From Gigantopelta aegis (Eukaryota > Mollusca > Gastropoda > Neomphalida > Peltospiridae): 64,000 nt of DNA. The translations under genes and the position numbers were made by a program. Positions 24,458 through 35,426 of this stretch are shown here, one piece after another. Numbering within the stretch: position 1 is the stretch's first letter; every line of letters starts with the position of its first letter. The DNA lies in assembly GCF_016097555.1 (NCBI RefSeq), contig NC_054701.1, positions 6,781,071 through 6,845,070 on the forward strand, written 5' to 3'. The notes beneath the pieces were generated by a model that saw nothing but the letters and a program-made list of their open reading frames with translations, did not search any database and was not told where the DNA came from.

Positions 24458-24597
24458 ACACTGGTAGAATTACCACGTGGATATTGTATATATATTGAAC
24501 AAACAGTTAAATATTTGGAAAGATAGTTTAAGATTTTAAACGTATATTCCATTGTCTGTGATACATGGTGAATTCGGTATTCACTCTTTAGAAATTA

Positions 24598-24598
<1 letters not shown>

Positions 24599-24657
<59 letters not shown>

Positions 24658-24715
24658 GGGGAGAACTAATTAGAGAGTAGGGGGAGGAGGGGAAAGAGAG
24701 ACAGAGAGACGAGGA
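24599..24715. repeat. (GA)n microsatellite and purine-rich tract
   Basis: Long GAGAGA runs interrupted by GATGGGGGGAG and followed by GGGGGAGGAGGGG. Confidence 0.95.
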
Positions 24716-25908
24716 GAGACATACAGACAGATAAACATATATATGCAGTGTTAAAAGGAAAAATAGCTTATATATTCTAATGATTAATCACTTATGGTTT
24801 TTCTCTTTTACTGGTAGTCATTCGTCAATGACAAGACGTTGTACTTGTGTATATCAACGTATCGTGAATTCCCACAAGGGCCAGGTGTATTCCATGTTTT
24901 GTTGAAGGGTATGTAGCCATTAGAACAAACAATGGATTAATCGATACACATGGGATACACTTGGCTAAAAGTCCTAACATGTTTAAAATGTAAAGTATTA
25001 TATTGACAAACACGTTTTTCTCCGATTACTAGTATTTAAAAGGAGAACTCAAGTCAAATATGAGACTGTGCGTTGAAAAGATGCATACCCGGACCACCAA
25101 CACATACTGATACTGTAAGAAATGAAAAACGCGTAACTTAAAAGTTAATTAATTTTTAAAAACGTGATTATTTCTGCTAACGTGGGGCAGCCATTTTGTT
25201 TCTTTTTAGTTGCGTGCGGTACTCTAGCTTGAGAGGACGAGACGTCAGCGCCTACCAAACCATGTACGCACAGTGTAAACAAACACAGTAATTTACGACA
25301 ATACGCATCTCTTTGAACAACATGACTTGTAAAACAACATAAATGACTTGATAATATAATAAACTATTTAACTAAATATATTTCAATTTGCATTAACAGA
25401 ACGAAATGGGGTTATATTATTTTTCTCTCTTAAAAAATCCACAGAAAAATGCATACTATTAAACCTATTGGTAGGCTATTTTGGAGCAATTACGACCACC
25501 CACGATACTTAAGTGATAAATCATGTACGTTTGTTTCTTCGTATCTAAGACTAATTCCTGACGTGACATGTTAAGTATTACATAACCACCGGCTCGCCAG
25601 AGGTCGTATTCAATGTGATAAATCAAAATGGCTGCGTCCGTTATATATCCTGTTAAAAATAAGTAGGGGATATTCCATTTCAAATATCAATAATTATAGA
25701 ATGAAATAAGATATAAAACGCAAAATAAGTGCACAAAGTGCGTTAATGTTAACACTCAAAGAGCGTGAAAGAAAGCACGGATTGTGATTTAAAATTAAAC
25801 ACTTAGTTTGTGTGTACGTTGTGGGCACATTGTGGCAATATTCTTTCTTGAACACTAAATCATAACCTTGCTGTCACATTCTTTACAACATTGTGTAACT
25901 TTTCAACA
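24716..25908. other. No gene seen; possible transposon end
   Basis: About 1.2 kb without a recognised frame. At about 25040 AAAAGGAGAACTCAAGTCAA looks like a DNA-transposon terminus, but no matching opposite end is in the window. GGGGCAGCCATTTTG at 25183 may belong to the same unknown repeat. Confidence 0.4.
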
Positions 25909-26100
25909 ATGCGACGTCTCTAACGTCAGGAACGTCGCAGGGCTGTAGGCATGCTCCAAGTTGACACCATCCAGAGAATTGTGGCCCATACACTTAATGT
26001 GTCACAATCAGTCATTAGCCGATTGTGGGCACGATATCGACAAACCAGAAATGTGGATGATCGACCCCGTTCAGGACGGCCAAGGACCACAACTTCCTAA
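25909..26100 (+). pseudogene. Tc1-type transposase, N-terminal DNA-binding fragment
   Basis: Gives DTIQRIVAHTLNVSQSVISR, then LWARYRQTRNVDDRPRSG and RPRTT: the paired-like helix-turn-helix and GRPR motif of Tc1 transposases. There is an in-frame stop five codons after the ATG, and the catalytic part is absent here. A further fragment of a compatible Tc1 protein lies at 29271-29770, with other elements between. Confidence 0.8.
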
Positions 26101-26195
26101 GACTTACATTTCTTGGGAATGCAGGTCTGACTGCTAGGATTTCAACACCTAGCCGGACCTGCATTCCTAGAAAACCGAAATGCAAGTCATGTGGC
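26101..26195. repeat. Imperfect hairpin at the Tc1 fragment's edge
   Basis: GACTTACATTTCTTGGGAAT and its near complement about 30 bp on (GACCTGCATTCCTAGAAAAC). Lies exactly where Tc1 similarity stops. Confidence 0.6.
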
Positions 26196-26640
26196 TTACA
26201 TGTATGGAAATTAAATTGCAGTAAAAAATAATAAAAACAGTTTAATTCTTTTTAAAATCAGTTTTGCGCATCTTGGCTGCAGGCACATCTTTCCACTCTT
26301 TCAAATTTACACTTTTTAAAATAACTCCATCTGTTGTCCACTAAAAAAGGGTGGTTTTTTTGGGGTTTTTTTTTTTTTGGGGGGGGGGGGGGGGTTAAAC
26401 TTTGTTCCTACTGGTAAAACCTGAAAAATACAATTAATTTTTATAAATTAATAATAAAAAATTACATTTAAATGCATTTCATTATAATTTTATTCTTACT
26501 AAATATGTTTTATGTTTATTTAAAATAATCTATAAAAATATGGTTTTATTAAAACATCAGGTGCTTTTAATTGTATTTCACATGTTCTTCCAAAAACATC
26601 CATATAGTTTTTATTATATAATTTTGAAGACATGCTTGCA
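26196..26640. other. No gene seen; T/G-rich run
   Basis: AT-rich sequence with a T then poly-G tract at about 26350-26393. Confidence 0.4.
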
Positions 26641-26646
26641 AATGTT

Positions 26647-26811
26647 TGTAAATGTGATATTCTGTACGCATAATGCAGTAGCTATCAGTTTGAAGTATTT
26701 TTGTAAATGTGATATTGTGTACGCATAATGCAGTAGCTATCAGTTTGAAGTATTTTTGTAAATGTGATATTGTGTACGCATAATGCAGTAGCTATCAGTT
26801 TGAAGTATTGT
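26647..26811. repeat. 55-bp tandem triplication
   Basis: Units start at 26647, 26702 and 26757, each with TGTAAATGTGATATT, ACGCATAATGCAGTAGCTAT and CAGTTTGAAGTATT. Confidence 0.92.
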
Positions 26812-26829
26812 TGCTTTTAGATACTTGTT

Positions 26830-28510
26830 TTACCTCCTGATTCGTATGTCGTTGGTTATAGTTCGTTGCCTCGTTTTGGCGTCCTTGATGTTGTTTATAG
26901 CTCTTTTTCCAATGACTTTCATCATTGTGTCTACTCTTTTCCCAATTTTCTCATGAAGTGTTTCATTGGAAACTGTGGCTTCCATCTCATTGACTGAATG
27001 TCCAACATCATCAGGCATCATTGGTTCCCTATAATGTTATACTTACATTTTATGTTATGTGATATTTCTAACTGTGCTAAATTATATATATTATTTTAAA
27101 GTAGCGTTTTGCATTATACTTTACTCATAGTTATATTATTATGTGCTATTCTGTTATCAGTTTGATGTAATAATATTCATTAATAGAAGACATTGTGGAA
27201 AATATATGACATTAGCATAGCATTTATGCACGCCTTTCAAAGCACTCACCTCCCGTACATAAGGTAAAAGGGAGAAAACTTTGTGCTTGCATGTTTTGAT
27301 GTGTTGTAACCAAATACAACTTGCTGTAATAATGTGTCCCATTCTGCATCACCGTTTAGCTTCAAAAGCACGTTCTCCAATGTTGATTACATCTCTCTGA
27401 AATAGGAAACACCCGAATTAGTACTTTTAACTACTATGTAAACGGATAAAACGTATCTCATACCTAAGAAAACATTATTTCACAACGTGTCTTTTATCAC
27501 TTCACAAATTCTGTTGGATCCCAAGTTATGTGTGCATAATGCTCTCTACTCTCTCAAGGGAGATGCCAATAGCATTAGCTATCTGACTGATAGTCAATCG
27601 CCTATCATCCATCACCATGTGGTGCACACGGTCAATGTATTCATCGGTGGTGGCAGTTGCAGGCCGTCCAGACCTTGGGTCATCTTCAAGGCTCTGTCTA
27701 CCCCTCTTAAATTCAGCTGCCCACGTTTGCACTGTTGCTAGAGCTGGAGCATCATCCCCTAATGCAGAAACCATATCAACATGAATGTCCTGGGGGCTAA
27801 GCCCTTCTTCTGCAGGTACTTGATAACACCACAATGCCAAATTTTGTCCATTTTCTCTACAAGTCGCTACTACGAATTGTTGAAGTTCTCTATGATCCAA
27901 AAAATGTGGGTTTAAATAAAGAATGCAGTTAGTAATCAGAAGAGTTGAAATTAACGCAGACAAAGTTTCATTGTTCTGGCATTACTCCTTCATAGTCAGC
28001 GTATGAACTTTTCAGCCTACCCTTTTACATTGTGTGTTTACATATTATACAAACAATGAAATATACATGTATCTTAAACCATAATTATACTAATATATAA
28101 TTATTTTAGTGATCTGACAAAGGCCTTCGGTCGAGACATCGGGGAACGTTTTTTTTTAGTGTTTTTTTTTTATAAAATGCGAGTTATTATTATGATAACG
28201 ATTATCACAATCGATCTTACTAAAATAAACGTGTAATAATAAATAAAAGAAAACGAAATATAATGGCATGGGCCAAGTTGATGTAGAAACAAGTTCTACA
28301 TGCATATGAATATTACCTGTCAGTCCATTATACTGCGGGTGGTAGGCGGTGGTGTGCCGGTGGTGCGGCGGTGGTGCGGCGATGTACAAATTGTAGAGCA
28401 TCGACGATGTCATCGTTGAGCTCGCGACCCTGATCTCTAATTAGTTTTTTGGGAAAACCGAAGCTAAAATAAAATATTACATTTAAATTCAGTACTGAAA
28501 GCATTACATT
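26830..28510 (-). mobile_element. Integrase remnant, Ginger/GIN- or Ty3-type (fossil)
   Basis: Two stretches on the minus strand recall a retroviral-type integrase: a core piece around 28330-28470 with FPKKLIRDQGRE and a TTAYHPQ-type segment, and a later piece around 27240-27385 with FGYNTSKHAST and SPFYLMYGRE. A further protein-like stretch at 26840-27035 may be its tail. Broken, with several breaks, and shared with a mariner fragment. The spacing resembles the intron-bearing integrases of Ginger DNA transposons and GIN genes, but a Ty3-type origin cannot be excluded. It looks old. Confidence 0.6.
27526..27870 (-). pseudogene. Mariner-type transposase, N-terminal HTH_48 fragment
   Basis: The minus-strand frame includes LSPQDIHVDMVSALGDDAPA, TVQTWAAEFKRGRQSLED and DPRSGRPATATT, then ISQIANAIGISLERVESIMH. 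This is the first DNA-binding half (two HTH motifs and linker) of mariner/SETMAR-like transposases. A stop directly after MHT ends it and no DDD catalytic half follows, so it is a truncated copy. It sits between parts of the integrase remnant. Confidence 0.85.
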
Positions 28511-28580
28511 CATCAATACTATTTATTTAGTTTGCAAAAAATCAACATACATTCACTACATTAATTGTATACTTTTTCAC

Positions 28581-28911
28581 AGAGGGCGGGACGTAGTCCA
28601 GTGGTAAAGTGTTCGCTTGATGCGCGGTTGGTCTAGGATCGAACCCCGTCGGTGGAACCATTGGGCTATTTCTCATTCCACCCAGTGCTCCACGACTAGT
28701 GTAACAAAAGCCATGGTATATACTATTCTGTATTTGGGATGGTGCATATAAAAGATCCCTTTCTGCTAATCGAAAATAGTAGCCCATGAAGTGGCGACAG
28801 CGGGTTTCCTCTCTCAATATCTGTGTGGTCCTTAACCATAAGACTGACGCCATATAACCGTAAATAAAATAAATGTGTTGAGTGCGTCGTTAAATAAAAC
28901 ATTTCCTTCCT
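28581..28911 (+). repeat. SINE, head B with tail type 1, full length
   Basis: Head GGCGGGACGTAGTCCAGTGG, core, tail AATGTGTTGAGTGCGTCGTT and a CATTTCCTTCC end. Target duplication TTGTATACTTTTT (from 28565) and TTGTATACATTTTT (from 28912), one indel apart. Confidence 0.93.
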
Positions 28912-29235
28912 TGTATACATTTTTATTTTAATAAGAGCTGCACATTTATATGAATTAAAACAATTAATAACATTCAACATTGTTTTAAATGTATGCTCAT
29001 TAATTTTAATTTTATTTTGAAATAATTTAATAAAATTACCATACAAATAACTCCAGTAAACACTGGGCAACACCTGATGCTTGCTTCGTTGGCAAAGCTT
29101 TTGCTTGAGCCCATTTTGTTTAGTAGCACGTTACTGTGCAAATATATCTGTTCCCATTGCCAGTTTCCCTCAGAGGGCCAATCAGATATATGCGAATCTA
29201 TAAAATATTTATAATCTTAATAATCTTAAAATATG
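28912..29235. other. No gene seen
   Basis: AT-rich sequence; no family recognised. Confidence 0.4.
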
Positions 29236-29270
29236 CACGGACAAACAACAAATTTAAATGTTTGTCCGTG

Positions 29271-29770
29271 TTACAACTGGCTTTACAGTGTCTGGTTAGA
29301 CTATTCGTAACAGACTGCATAGAAGTAACATCCACGCATGTCAACCCAACGTTACCCTACATTTGACACATTGCTGCCAGATGTCAATGGTGTACACGTC
29401 GTAGATATTGGGCTAACAGGCGATGGACTCAAGTAAAGTTTTCAGACGAATCCAGATTCACACTAGACTTCCATGATCGACGACAGCGTGTCTGGCGACG
29501 TTCCAATGAACGCTACGCCAACATCAACGTTCGTCCTCGCGAACGATTTGGAGGAGGGTTCGTTATGGTGTGGGGTGACACACCATGACTGCCAGAACCC
29601 AGCTGCATATTGTCCATGGGAGGGTCACTGACAACACCCTTTCAACGATCGTTGTGCCTTTCTCACGTCAGGCTGGACGCCATTTTGTTTTTCGGGAAAA
29701 CAATGCCGCTCTCCAAGAGGAATGAGACAGGATCCCCGAAAATGTTATTAAACGTTTAATCCACGTCGGA
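29271..29770 (+). pseudogene. Tc1-type transposase, central and C-terminal fragment
   Basis: Pieces include TTGFTVSG and TIRNRLHRSNIHACQPN, then VKFSDESRFTLDFHDRRQRV, WRRSNERYANINVRPRERFG and GFVMVWG, and finally RIPENVIKRLIHVG. The first catalytic Asp (FSDES) is present. The second-Asp region is degenerate (RENNAAL) and the stretch up to the Glu is deleted. Stops and shifts break the frame. A perfect 12-bp hairpin (CACGGACAAACA, 29236-29247 and 29259-29270) abuts its start. Confidence 0.82.
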
Positions 29771-30007
29771 TTGGTGCGTGCTTGGCGAACCGTTACTAGT
29801 GCAAATATTGAAAACGTCAAATTAAGAAGCACTACCCCTGTTGCCTATCTGTGTCTCCTACGGACCTACATCTCTATCCTGGCTATGATAATTAATGTCC
29901 CTTGTCACATGACTGGTTATGTTTTACTATTAATTATTATAGCAATAAAATATAATACATCTCTGTTATATTGTGATATATTTGAATATCCCGTAGTTAG
30001 TTTGAAC

Positions 30008-31594
30008 ATTATATACTTAACTCCAAAAGAAACGCGAATACGTAGATTGGAGGTTTTGAGTGCACTCATTGAAATACGTCCCAAAGTTCTTAAAATAATC
30101 GTTTCTATGAAAAACTTAAACAATTCGTAAAGATGAGATTTCATGTTATTGACTTGTTAAAAATCGAGGTCGCATTGTCATTTGAAATGTCAAGGCCATG
30201 GCGCTTCTTCAATGGCGTCACATGCCACTCAAACATGTCCACTAATAGCGGGTGTGTCCGCCATTGCTGGCCATGACCGCCGCACACCTCCTACCCATGG
30301 AGAGGAAGAGGTTCCTGATGAAGGCCCTGGGCACGTTGTTGTAGGTGTCCACGACGGCCTGGCGGAGCTGCTGCTGTGTCACCACGGGAGCAGGGCGTTG
30401 GTTCATCATGCGCTGAACCTCGTCCCACAAGTGCTCGATGGTGTTCAGATCCGGGCTTAAAGCTGGCCAGTCCATTGTGATGATGTTGTGCTGTGCCAGG
30501 AATGCCTGGGTGGCCCGTGCCGTGTGTGGCCTGGCGTTGTCGTGCTGGTAAACCATCTGACGGTGACCCGCGAAAAAAGGCACCACCACAGGCGTGAGCA
30601 CTTCGTCGATGTAGCGCTGTGCTGTGACGCCCCTGCCGCGTCCTCGGCCGTTGTTGTCGAAGATGACAGGTTGTACACGACGTCCCCAGGATATGGCACC
30701 CCACAGCATGACGGAAGGCCCTCCCCAACGGTCCCTCTCCATAACACACGCATCTGTGAAGCGCTCACCTCGACGCCTCCACACCCTCATACGACCGTCG
30801 GCCCTATCTAAGCAGTAGCGGCTTTCGTCGGAGAAGACGATGTTCTGCCACTGTCGGTTCCGCCACTGTCGATGCAGAACAGCCCAGTTGTGTCGTGCAA
30901 GGCGGGGTCGCTGTGTGAGACGTTGTCCAATGTACGGTCGACGACAGTTCAGATGGATGGCGATCAGACGACGTCGTACCGTGGTGTAGGAAACGGGGCG
31001 GTTGTGGGTTCCCACTGTCTGCCGGGCTGTTGTGGTGGCTGGTACGAACCGATCACGCATGTGAGTTCGGACGATGTAACGGTCCTGGCGCTGTGACGTC
31101 ACTCTGGGACGGCCGCTACGTGGACGGTCGACGACGTTGTTGTTCTGTAGAAATCGGTCTATGAGACGGTAGATTGTCGAGACATGGACACCGAAAGCAC
31201 GTGCAACCTGCCTGGCATCCATTCCGGCCTCCAAATTCCCCAAAGCTCTATGTCTGGAATCAGCGTTAAGTCGTGGCATCGTTGTATCGCTACTCGTAAA
31301 ATGAGTTGAACATTGCTGTCTGGCGTTTCTTTTATACCCAGGCCTGGTAGTGTTTCACGTGCAATTCGCATCTTTCATGATCCACCCGTTTTGCATTCCA
31401 GATCGATTTTGGTCGTCAATTTCAGCACGTGCGTGACGTCACACTGTACTCGTTTTTTTCATGTGTTATGTGGAATTGGATACGCTGACAAGATGGCTAT
31501 TGGTCAACTTAATCGATTTGTACATAGTTTATTCAAATGTGGGTTTTTTAATATTTTAAAATTTTCGCGTTTCTTTTGGAGTTAAGTATATAAT
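30008..31594 (-). mobile_element. Tc1-family DNA transposon, structurally complete
   Basis: Terminal inverted repeats of about 31 bp (ATTATATACTTAACTCCAAA then AGAAACGCGAA) lie at 30008-30038 and 31564-31594, with TA at the expected target site inside the shared TATA-rich edge. One long transposase frame fills the interior in minus orientation. It lies about 240 bp from the edge of an older Tc1 fragment. Confidence 0.9.
30242..31279 (-). CDS. Tc1-type DD34E transposase, intact
   Basis: A 345-residue uninterrupted frame, the normal length for Tc1 transposases, which cut and paste the element at TA dinucleotides in the nucleus. Residues 1-60 hold the first helix-turn-helix (QVARAFGVHVSTIYRLIDRF) and the GRPRVT linker; a second HTH follows (about 65-115). 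The catalytic triad is visible: Asp in VFSDESRY (about 152), Asp in YQHDNARPHTA, and Glu in LNTIEHLWDE exactly 34 residues between, hence DD34E. The C-terminus ends GGHTRY, typical of the family. The start MPRLNADSRHRALG matches relatives. No stop or frameshift, so it may be a recent or still competent copy. Expression and activity are not shown by sequence. Confidence 0.95.
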   Translation of the reverse strand: MPRLNADSRHRALGNLEAGMDARQVARAFGVHVSTIYRLIDRFLQNNNVVDRPRSGRPRVTSQRQDRYIVRTHMRDRFVPATTTARQTVGTHNRPVSYTTVRRRLIAIHLNCRRPYIGQRLTQRPRLARHNWAVLHRQWRNRQWQNIVFSDESRYCLDRADGRMRVWRRRGERFTDACVMERDRWGGPSVMLWGAISWGRRVQPVIFDNNGRGRGRGVTAQRYIDEVLTPVVVPFFAGHRQMVYQHDNARPHTARATQAFLAQHNIITMDWPALSPDLNTIEHLWDEVQRMMNQRPAPVVTQQQLRQAVVDTYNNVPRAFIRNLFLSMGRRCAAVMASNGGHTRY

Positions 31595-32540
31595 AGCCGT
31601 CACATATAAACGTTTTGTTTAATTAAATATACCAATATACATGTTGATATTAAGCAATAATGTGCATTATATTTATCGTCTCCAAAATGTCCACCAGTCC
31701 AAAAGTCTCGCTGAAGCAATCCCTTAAATCTTGCTGGCGATTTAAAAGAAGAAAAAAAACTTTTCAAATTACTGTGGACAAAAGTTTGCAAAATGTTGGT
31801 GGACCAAAATGCACTGAATCTATACAGAATGTCATTATAATGTTAATTTAGTAATTTAAAATACTATGCATGCTACGATGTGTGTGTGTGTGTGTGCGTG
31901 TTTTTGGGTTACACGGCATGTGTTTTATGTTTGTTTATCTTTACGTTTTAGTTAGTGTATAATCATTGTATAGAGAAAAAGCCAATCTTTATTTGTTTCG
32001 TGTCGTTGAACATCAGTCCATTGCATTCGTTGCAAGATAACATTTAGCACTAACTAGAAACCGCTTGTAAGGAAAGCTTACGATCACTGTACGTCAATTT
32101 CGTTTCATTTCAACTTATTTTCGTACTTATATCCAATTAAGGTTCAAACAAAGTGGGTTAGTTGATAGTTGGTTAGTGGTTAGTTACAATGAGACAATCC
32201 AATATATTTTGCTGAGATGTTCTAACATGAGATGATTTAAGCAAATAAAATTGACACTTCGTCACTTGCAACTTACAAAACTCCAGCCTCCTTCACATAA
32301 AGGTAATTAAAGGGAGGCAACTTTCGTGAAAATATATAAACTGGAGTGTAAACAATGGTCTTGCATGTAGCTAAACAGAAACTCATCTCTCGGTTTGATA
32401 TGCTACACTCACGAGCCAATGTTACCCTTCCAATATTCCATAACCATACTGTCAAGTCTGTTCAGACATCAACACTATAACATGAGGAGAAGTGGTACTC
32501 GTTTTCATTGAACTAAATCTGAACGTCAAACCCGTAACAC
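31595..32540. other. No gene; TG tract and SINE fragment
   Basis: Contains a short (TG)n at about 31880-31900. At 32095-32200 there is a minus-strand piece of the type 3 SINE (reverse of TTGAACCTTAATTGGATATA and the GCACGAAAATAAG tail). The rest is unique AT-rich sequence. Confidence 0.55.
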
Positions 32541-32574
32541 GTGATCACGGTCTTATCTCGGTACAACGTAGAGT

Positions 32575-33405
32575 CGAAAGGGCATTTTGGTAAAATAGTG
32601 GTTGACTCCATACATCTCTATCTAGTGCCTCGTTGAGGAGGTACCTTGCTGGAGATTTCATCCATCTTACACCGCCACAAAGAACATTTTGGTAAAATAG
32701 AGGTGGACTCCATACATCTCTATATAGTGCCTCGTAGAGGAGGTACCTTGCTGCAGATTTCATCCATCTTGCACCGCCACAAAGAGCATTTTGGTAAAAT
32801 AGTGGTCGACTCCATACATCTCTATCTAGTGCCTCGTAGAGGAGGTACCTTGCTGCAGATTTCGTCCATCTTACACCGCCACAAAGAGCATTTTGGTAAA
32901 ATAGTGGTCGACTCCATACATCTCTATCTAGTGCCTCGTAGAGGAGGTACCTTGCTGCAGATTTCGTCCATCTTACACCGCCACAAAGGGCATTTTGTTA
33001 AAATAGTGGTGGACTCCATACATCTCTATCTAGTGCCTCGTAGAGGAGGTACCTTGCTGGAGATTTCGTCCATCTTACACCGCCACAAAGGGCATTTTGT
33101 TAAAATAGTGGTGGACTCCATACATCTCTATCTAGTGCCTCGTAGAGGAGGTACCTTGCTGGAGATTTCGTCCATCTTACACCGCCACAAAGAGCATTTT
33201 GGTAAAATAGAGGTGGACTCCATACATCTCTATCTAGTGCCTCGTAGAGGAGGTACCTTGCTGCAGATTTCATCCATCTTACACCGCCACAAAGGGCATT
33301 TTGTTAAAATAGTGGTCGACTCCATACATCTCTATCTAGTGCCTCGTAGAGGAGGTACCTTGCTGGAGACTTCATCCATCTTACACCGCCACAAAGAGGA
33401 CGGCC
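32575..33405. repeat. 102-bp minisatellite, about 8 copies
   Basis: The unit includes GCATTTTGGTAAAATAGTGG, CTCCATACATCTCTATCTAG, TGCCTCGTAGAGGAGGTACC and CATCTTACACCGCCACAAAG. Units differ at fixed sites (GGTAAA/GTTAAA, GGAGATT/GCAGATT). One frame stays open over 260 codons because 102 is divisible by three; it resembles no protein. Confidence 0.95.
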
Positions 33406-33464
33406 ACTACCAGACTAGGTTCTCTTAATCAAAATTAGCACCGGACAGAGCTCTTAGAAAAGGT

Positions 33465-34974
33465 ACATATACTCTTCAAAAAAAGAAACGCAAAAGGGTA
33501 CAAATGGGTTATAACTCCGATTTTATGTTTCCTACCGGTTCATGCTTTGTGAATATAAGGTCATTGCATGTCCCAAACACATTCCCACGGTTACATTCGA
33601 TAAAACGCAGCTACTGTACAATAAAGTTCCAAAATGTGAATATTCGCAAAAACGCAGCCACGTGCAAACCATGTCACCACTGCACGTGCGTTGTCTGCAT
33701 GTGCAACATGAACACCGACAGTATAAAAGTGCAGGGTGTTCGCTTGCCTGGCCTCTGTATCTGGCCGACAGTTGACAATCCAGGACATGCCACGTCTCAG
33801 TGAACCGCAGAGAAACAATGCCATCGGCCGACTAGACGCAGGCGAATCCAGAACGGCCGTTGCCAGGGCATTCCATGTGTCCCCAAGCACCATCTCCAGA
33901 CTGTGGGACCGTTACCAGCAACATGGATCAACACGTGAACTCCCTAGATCCGGTCGACCACGGGTCACTACCCCCGGGCAGGACCGCTACATCCGGGTAC
34001 GCCACCTTCGGGAACGATTGACTACTGCCACCTCCACAGCCGCAGCAATACCAGGTTTGCGCAGGATATCCGACCAGACCGTACGGAACCCCCTACGTGA
34101 GGTAGGAATTCGTGCCAGACGTCCAGTTCGAGGTGTCATCTTAACACCACAACACCGTCGACTCCGACTGCAGTGGTGCCAGATTCATCGACAATATGGC
34201 CTCAACTGCGATGGAGACAGGTGTGGTTCAGTGACGAGTCCCGATTTCTGCTCCGACGTCATGATGGAAGATGTCGCGTGTATAGGCGTCGTGGTGAACG
34301 TTATGCGGCAAACTGCGTGCAGGAAGTGGACAGATTCGGCGGGGGTAGTGTCATGGTGTGGGCAGCCATCTCACACACTGGCAGAACTGACCTGGTCCAC
34401 GTGCAGGGCAACCTGAATGCACAGGGCTACATTGACCAGATCCTCCGGCCACACATCGTTCCAGTTATGGCCAACGCGAACGCAGTGTTCCAACATGACA
34501 ACGCCAGGCCTCACACAGCACGTCTCACAACGGCTTTCCTACAGAACAACAACATTAATGTCCTTCTTTGGCCATCGATATCACCGGATTTGAACCCAAT
34601 TGAGCATCTATGGGACGAGTTGGACCGACGCCTCCGACAGCGACAACCACAGCCCCAGACCCTGCCCGAGCTGGCAGCAGCCTTGCAGGCCGAGTGGGCC
34701 ACCATCCCCCGGGACGTCATCCGTACTCTGGTTGCTTCAATGGGCAGGCGGTGCCAGGCAGTTGTCAACACACGCGGAGGCCACACCTGGTATTGACTCC
34801 AGATGACCTTGACCTTGGTGGTGTGTCCTATCACTTACTCACAATGGACTAGAGTGAATTGTGAACAATCCTGCAACATTTGGTAATTATCGGACTCACC
34901 ATTCAATAATTAAATCAATTCTCCAAATGTTACGACAATGTGGTTTTGCGTTTCTTCTTTTGAAGAGTATATGT
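33465..34974 (+). mobile_element. Second Tc1-family DNA transposon, nearly intact
   Basis: Inverted ends ACATATACTCTTCAAAA...AAGAAACGC at 33465-33495 and their complement at 34944-34974, with TA targets at the junction. Different subfamily from the 30008-31594 copy (ends ACTCTTCAAAA versus ACTTAACTCCAAAA). Carries a transposase frame with a single break. Confidence 0.9.
33787..34796 (+). pseudogene. Tc1-type DD34E transposase with one frameshift
   Basis: Start chosen at MPRLSEPQRNNAIGRLDAGE, which aligns with the other Tc1 copy. N-terminal HTH (AVARAFHVSPSTISRLWDRY) and PRSGRPRVTTPGQDRY linker are intact. Near 34185-34200, around HRQY/IWPQLRW, the frame shifts by one base. The second frame continues VWFSDESRFLLRRHDG, GGGSVMVWAAISHTG, FQHDNARPHTA and LNPIEHLWDE, with 34 residues between the second Asp and the Glu, and ends GGHTWY at the stop at 34796. 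Apart from that shift the protein is complete, so decay is recent. About 336 residues in total. Confidence 0.92.
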
Positions 34975-35034
34975 GCTGATTGGCGGAAATAGAGGTGTGA
35001 TACCTTGTGGACCTCCAACAAAAAATCGGCCTGT

Positions 35035-35165
35035 ATGGTAAAGTGTATTCCGAGTAATCTGACCGTAAAAGAGGAAGACGGACATCTGGACAGTTATGAC
35101 GTCATATCTGACCAAATGTCCGTATTGCTATTTTACGGGCAGAGTACTCGGGGTAGGTAAAGTAG
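35035..35165. repeat. Imperfect foldback hairpin
   Basis: AGTGTATTCCGAGTAATCTG and GACGGACAT (35041-35085) answer ATGTCCGTATTGCTATTTTA and GAGTACTCGG (35116-35152) in inverse orientation, with TGACGTCA in the loop. Confidence 0.6.
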
Positions 35166-35426
35166 ATGAGCCATCAGCTTTAAGACTGGTTGGTTGTTTG
35201 ACATCTAGTATCGACCCGCACCCAGAGTCAGTGGTGACGCAAGAGTGGAGGATCTCCTCCAGAGTGGCTGTCCTCCTATATCCACTATTTTGCCAAATTA
35301 CCATTCAACTCCGCGTTGTGCAGAGATACGGCCCTGATCACGTGCTACGGTTTTGTCGTTCAGAATTAAATACCTACTCAATGGGGCGATAGAGACCTCT
35401 TCACCGGTTTGCCTCTCACTAACACA

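Larger units (their letters stand above)
21235..24560 (+). mobile_element. Decayed LINE (reverse transcriptase) spread over 3.3 kb
   Basis: Pieces of one RT protein follow in order on the plus strand: ITKDKIQSAVRNPKYNKA (about 21300-21355), SLKESEAGFKKRLK then YDHIF (about 22485-22545), GKFPRIIQRH (about 23010-23050), a QGG..FSLY-type block amplified at 23081-23724, then YTDDTAVSADTPDSEI (catalytic YxDD box, 23832-23843) and VDSYKYREILRLKQ (about 24000-24035). Many stops and frameshifts make it a fossil. It is interrupted by a foldback (21395-22225), a TTAA MITE (22578-22934), a 49-bp array and a 46-bp triplication. The same LINE type is present at 47815-49250. Clade not assigned; the ORF2 C-terminus style is common in molluscs and amphioxus. 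Confidence 0.75.

Noticed and set aside
28020-28160. GACAAAGGCCTTCGGTCGAGACATCGG recognised only as a short GGCCTTCGG hairpin motif seen near some Penelope-like element ends
   Set aside because: Too short and isolated to assign an element; no coding region beside it.
30488-30811. Plus-strand frames across the Tc1 element
   Set aside because: Shadows of the intact minus-strand transposase in GC-rich sequence.
32646-33428. 260-codon frame with HLYLVPRRGGTLLQISS repeats
   Set aside because: Product of the 102-bp minisatellite; no recognisable protein.
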